Of a stretch of DNA of 13,862 nucleotides, positions 12,579 to 13,862 are shown piece after piece (position 1 is the stretch's first letter; every line of letters starts with the position of its first letter). A model generated the notes under the pieces. That model did no database searches. It had not been told where the DNA came from and worked only from the letters and a program-made list of their open reading frames with translations. The DNA is from Candidatus Martarchaeota archaeon. GTDB taxonomy: Archaea; Micrarchaeota; Micrarchaeia; Micrarchaeales; Micrarchaeaceae. The position numbers and the translations under genes were made by a program. The DNA lies in the NCBI GenBank assembly GCA_023474385.1, contig JAMCYB010000031.1, positions 1 through 13,862 on the forward strand, read 5' to 3'.

Positions 12579-13862
12579 ATGACGCTTGATGAAAGGGTAA
12601 GCGGGTCCATACACAAATACGCAATAAAGAACGCATATGAGTATGGCAAAGCCAGGGTCGAAAGCGTACTGAGCAAGGTCCTATCCATCGTGCCAGAAGC
12701 AAAGGCGGACATGGCCGCTCTGCGCAAGGCGGTAGAGGAAGTAGTGGAGAAGGTAAACGGGATGGATGCTGAATGGGTGAAGAAGGAATATGAGGCGTAC
12801 GCAGAGGAGTTTGGAGAGGAGAAAGCCGAGAAGGATGAGAACAGCAAGCCCAAGTTCGTACTGGAAGGTGCCGAGGAGGGCAATTTCGCGACCAGGTTCC
12901 CGCCTGAGCCAAGCGGCTACCTGCATATAGGCCATGCCAAAGCCGCTTTCCTCGAGCAGAAGTTCTCGGATATCTACAGAGGCAAGCTGAATCTCTACTT
13001 CGACGATACGAACCCTGAAAAGGAGAAGCAGGAATATGTCGACGCCATAAAAGAGGACCTTGCATGGCTAGGCATCAGGTTCGATTCGGAGTATTATGCG
13101 AGCGACAGCATACCGAAAGTCTATAGCTATGCGAAGAAGTTGATCAAGGAAGGCAATGCGTACGCGTGCAGCTGCGACCACGAAACCATCAAGAAGAACA
13201 GGTTCAACGGGCTGGAATGCGGGCATAGGAATTCCGACGCTGAGACTAACGCGCAGAAGTTCGACGATATGCTCGAAGGCAAATACGATGAGAACGAGAT
13301 GATAATAAGGTTCAAGGGCGACATGAAAGCCGACAATACAACATTGCGCGACCCTACCCTATTGAGGGTTAAAAGGGCCATCCACTACAGGCAGGGCGAC
13401 AAGTACATCATATGGCCCACATACCATTTCAATACCCCCATAATGGATTCGCTGCACGGAATAACAGACGTAATAAGGGACGAGAACTACGAGCTCAGCA
13501 ATGCGTTGTACTACAGCATATTGAAAGCGGTTGGACTGAAGGCTCCGAGGATGCATTTGGAGGCAAGGCTCAACATAAAAAACAACATCACAAGCAAGCG
13601 CACAGTGCAGAAGCTGATCAAGGAAGGCAAGCTGCAGGGATATGACGACCCGCGGCTCGTGACGCTGAGCGCGCTGCGCAGCCGCGGAGTGCAGCCAGCA
13701 GCGATAAGGGATTTTGTGCTCAGGTTCGGGATGAGCAGAGTCAGCAGCACAGTAGACATATCATTGCTGCTCTCAGAGAACAAGAAAGACACGGATGGCA
13801 CTGCTAAGCGGCTATTCTATGTGGACAACCCTGTCGAGGTATGCATAAGCAACTACGCTGAA
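12579..13862 (+). CDS. gltX: Glutamyl-tRNA synthetase, eukaryote-like core (3' partial)
   Basis: GluRS is a class I synthetase charging tRNA with glutamate; in archaea it is usually non-discriminating and GatDE converts Glu-tRNA(Gln). The frame is open to the window end: 428 codons of roughly 550. Residues 1-85 form the archaeal helical N-terminal domain. The catalytic core starts FATRFPPEPSGYLHIGHAKAA, with the HIGH motif at 116-119, and FDDTNPEKEKQEY follows. The KMSKS-type loop is ITSKR (337-341), then GYDDPRL. PPEPSGYLHIGH and FDDTNPEKEK are closer to the eukaryotic GluRS/GlnRS pattern than to the RFAPNPxGPLHLG of many archaea. GGTG sits 6 bases before the ATG. Confidence 0.95.
   Translation, partial: MTLDERVSGSIHKYAIKNAYEYGKARVESVLSKVLSIVPEAKADMAALRKAVEEVVEKVNGMDAEWVKKEYEAYAEEFGEEKAEKDENSKPKFVLEGAEEGNFATRFPPEPSGYLHIGHAKAAFLEQKFSDIYRGKLNLYFDDTNPEKEKQEYVDAIKEDLAWLGIRFDSEYYASDSIPKVYSYAKKLIKEGNAYACSCDHETIKKNRFNGLECGHRNSDAETNAQKFDDMLEGKYDENEMIIRFKGDMKADNTTLRDPTLLRVKRAIHYRQGDKYIIWPTYHFNTPIMDSLHGITDVIRDENYELSNALYYSILKAVGLKAPRMHLEARLNIKNNITSKRTVQKLIKEGKLQGYDDPRLVTLSALRSRGVQPAAIRDFVLRFGMSRVSSTVDISLLLSENKKDTDGTAKRLFYVDNPVEVCISNYAE

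Noticed and set aside
12556..13065. 169-codon minus-strand frame opposite the GluRS start
   Set aside because: It is Ser/Pro/Arg-rich, antisense to a well-conserved synthetase core, and shows no recognisable domain.

Overview
The window looks like chromosomal DNA from an archaeon, probably a small-genome (DPANN-type) lineage such as Micrarchaeota. The archaeal assignment is firm: aIF5A with a hypusine-type loop, ribosomal proteins eS24 and eS31, RNA polymerase subunit Rpo7, Spt4, a Fcf1-like PIN protein, an archaeal SepF, TATA-type promoters and GGTGA ribosome binding sites. The lineage is an inference from the heavy use of ATA (Ile) and AGG (Arg), TTG/GTG starts, tight packing, FtsZ plus SepF, and a eukaryote-like GluRS core. 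No tRNA, rRNA, CRISPR array, insertion sequence or prophage gene is visible. No gene-free stretch exceeds about 180 bases.

Layout, left to right. 1-2817: the 3' part of a zinc alcohol dehydrogenase, a 90-residue orphan, a NifX-like FeMo-cofactor-domain protein and an APC amino acid permease, all on +. 2911-3555: a sequon-rich, membrane-anchored exported protein. 3672-5768: two complete FtsZ genes in tandem. 5949-8583: aIF5A, eS24, eS31, a CPBP membrane protease and a TrmJ-type RNA methyltransferase. 8588-8971: sepF on the - strand, convergent with the methyltransferase. 9133-9925: a DUF488 protein (+) and a CoA-binding-fold protein (-) whose stop codons overlap. 9963-11906: PIN protein, Rpo7, Spt4 and a long FKBP-type prolyl isomerase. 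11964-13862: a second sequon-rich exported protein and a glutamyl-tRNA synthetase cut by the window end.

Three themes connect the genes. First, cell division: two FtsZ paralogues that both keep the GTPase T7 residues, plus SepF, the archaeal FtsZ membrane anchor, 2.8 kb away on the other strand. Second, the information-processing block: in many archaea the PIN protein, Rpo7, Spt4, eS24 and eS31 form one cluster. Here it is split in two, with a membrane protease, methyltransferase, SepF, DUF488 and CoA-binding genes between. Third, the cell surface: two unrelated-looking exported proteins each carry ten N-X-S/T sequons.

I do not see an obvious new multi-gene system. The features most worth a second look are the FtsZ pair with its 26-base identical tract and divergent GTP loop, the SepF/DUF488 divergent promoter with a central palindrome, the two sequon-rich proteins, and the GluRS with a TSKR signature.
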